Source of the DNA: Blattamonas nauphoetae
Taxonomy: Eukaryota; Preaxostyla; Oxymonadida
Reading direction: 5' to 3'
Assembly: GCA_033064195.1 (NCBI GenBank)
Contig: JARBJD010000023.1
Coordinates: 310,001 to 374,000 of the forward strand
DNA: 64,000 nt
Under the pieces are notes generated by a model. That model saw only the letters and a program-made list of their open reading frames with translations, ran no database searches and was not told the DNA's origin. The position numbers and the translations under genes are program-made. This document shows, in pieces, positions 63,439 through 64,000 of the stretch; the stretch's first letter is position 1, and every line of letters begins with the position of its first letter.

Positions 63439-64000
63439 ATGAATCAGACAGCATTCGAGTATTCTGATTCCTCATCTGATGACCTTCGCCAGACCAAACG
63501 AGAAAAGAAACGTGTCCTCAAAAAATCAGGACTTCACTTCGTAAATTTTGTCAAGGGTAGCACCCAGATCGATAAAGATGGACATGAACGCGACATCACA
63601 AAGGATAATGATTCGAAACAAAAGGGAGGCCAATCAATTATGGATGATGATTTTGAATCGTCTCTTGGACTGGGATCTCGAAATGAACAAGCAGATTCGT
63701 CTGAAGATGATGATGAAACTCCTGGTCTCTCTTCGTACTTTGAAAAACGAATGAAATCCAGAAAGTCAGCACGAGGAGAGCCAGATCATCTCATTGGTGA
63801 GCACGAGAAACATACACGCGGAATGGGATCAAAGCTCCTCGAAAAAATGGGGTATACTGGAGGAGGACTTGGAGTCAAAGAAAATGGCATTGTTGAACCT
63901 ATTACGGTGACCTCAGCCAAGACCAAGTCGGGAATTGGCTTTGGGACTTTCAAGAAAAATCGTGACAAACAAGTTGAGTTTGAAAAAGTTCGAAAAGGCG
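63439..64000 (+). CDS. TFIP11/Ntr1-type G-patch splicing protein, 3' end outside window
   Basis: A partial gene from ATG 63439, open to the right edge (187 residues visible). The N-terminus is acidic and basic in turn, with GLHFVNFVKGS, which resembles the PVNFISAG region of TFIP11. Near residue 125 lies a G-patch: HTRGMGSKLLEKMGYTGGGL, then GVKENGIVEPITVT. The neighbouring block KTKSGIGFGTF also fits. TFIP11/Ntr1 activates the helicase Prp43 for spliceosome disassembly, fitting an intron-rich genome. No intron is seen in the visible part. Confidence 0.8.
   Translation, partial: MNQTAFEYSDSSSDDLRQTKREKKRVLKKSGLHFVNFVKGSTQIDKDGHERDITKDNDSKQKGGQSIMDDDFESSLGLGSRNEQADSSEDDDETPGLSSYFEKRMKSRKSARGEPDHLIGEHEKHTRGMGSKLLEKMGYTGGGLGVKENGIVEPITVTSAKTKSGIGFGTFKKNRDKQVEFEKVRKG

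Noticed and set aside
1-64000. tRNA genes, rRNA, CRISPR arrays, bacterial operons
   Set aside because: I looked for T-loop patterns and regular direct repeats and saw none; genes carry spliceosomal introns and face both ways. A tRNA scan could still find one.
1-64000. Alternative genetic code (TAA/TAG read as Gln, known in some relatives)
   Set aside because: TAA ends eS28 and eL19, TAG ends KXD1 and the SPRY gene, TGA ends CK1 and APC3, all at family-expected ends.

Overview
This is a gene-dense nuclear fragment from a unicellular eukaryote. About 29 protein genes lie on both strands, often only 50-150 bases apart, and most are cut by very short GT-AG introns. I placed more than 50 introns by joining open frames; typical lengths are 29-45 nt, with a strong cluster at 31-36. 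TAA, TAG and TGA are all used as stops, so the standard code applies. Conserved eukaryotic genes (Vps18, APC3/Cdc27, RIO1, Exo84, KRI1, eS28, eL19, UBE2J) sit beside a bacterial-type CoA-disulfide-reductase/rhodanese fusion typical of anaerobic protists, a SPRY protein and a centriole-type TCP10/SAS-4 protein. Together these suggest a free-living or commensal flagellated protist, perhaps an anaerobic metamonad such as an oxymonad (Preaxostyla). That placement is inference and needs a similarity search.

Layout. 1-16.7 kb: an edge-truncated helical-repeat-like gene, a casein kinase 1 with a huge charged tail, a p24/TMED cargo receptor, a HAD-like protein whose catalytic motif is split by an intron, the intronless CoA-disulfide reductase-rhodanese fusion, Vps18, a KXD1/BORC subunit, a P/Q/S-rich protein and a COMM-like protein. 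17-30 kb: an unrecognised helical protein, an RPEL-repeat (actin-binding) protein, APC3/Cdc27, RIO1 kinase, a 1.57-1.58k-residue unrecognised protein and a NEPRO/Rmp1-like gene. 30-46 kb: ribosomal eS28 and a SAS-4/CPAP-like protein share a 62-bp divergent promoter, followed by exocyst Exo84, ribosomal eL19, a TPR protein (perhaps TTC7-like) and a 1.9k-residue PPP-family phosphatase.

46-57 kb is the accessory part. It holds a 158-bp, nearly identical inverted duplication around a Tc1/mariner-type MITE, a small gene, an SLC45-like transporter, a SPRY protein, the ER-anchored E2 UBE2J, an acidic protein, a complete-ended Tc1-like DNA transposon whose transposase has one frame break, a palindromic repeat cluster and a decayed HELQ/Pol-theta-type helicase fragment. 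57-64 kb returns to housekeeping genes: KRI1, an M1 aminopeptidase, an M6PR/Atg27-like membrane receptor with an inverted partial copy of its first exon, and the N-terminal part of a TFIP11-type G-patch protein cut by the window edge.

There is no operon logic. Several genes belong to shared processes: endolysosomal and secretory traffic (p24, Vps18, KXD1, Exo84, M6PR/Atg27, UBE2J) and ribosome biogenesis (RIO1, KRI1, NEPRO/Rmp1, eS28, eL19). No CRISPR array, rRNA or convincing tRNA was seen, and nothing looked like a retroelement or virus-like element. No clearly novel multi-gene system was found; the most unusual structures are the fresh inverted duplication with its MITE, the very short introns, and several lineage-looking domain fusions.
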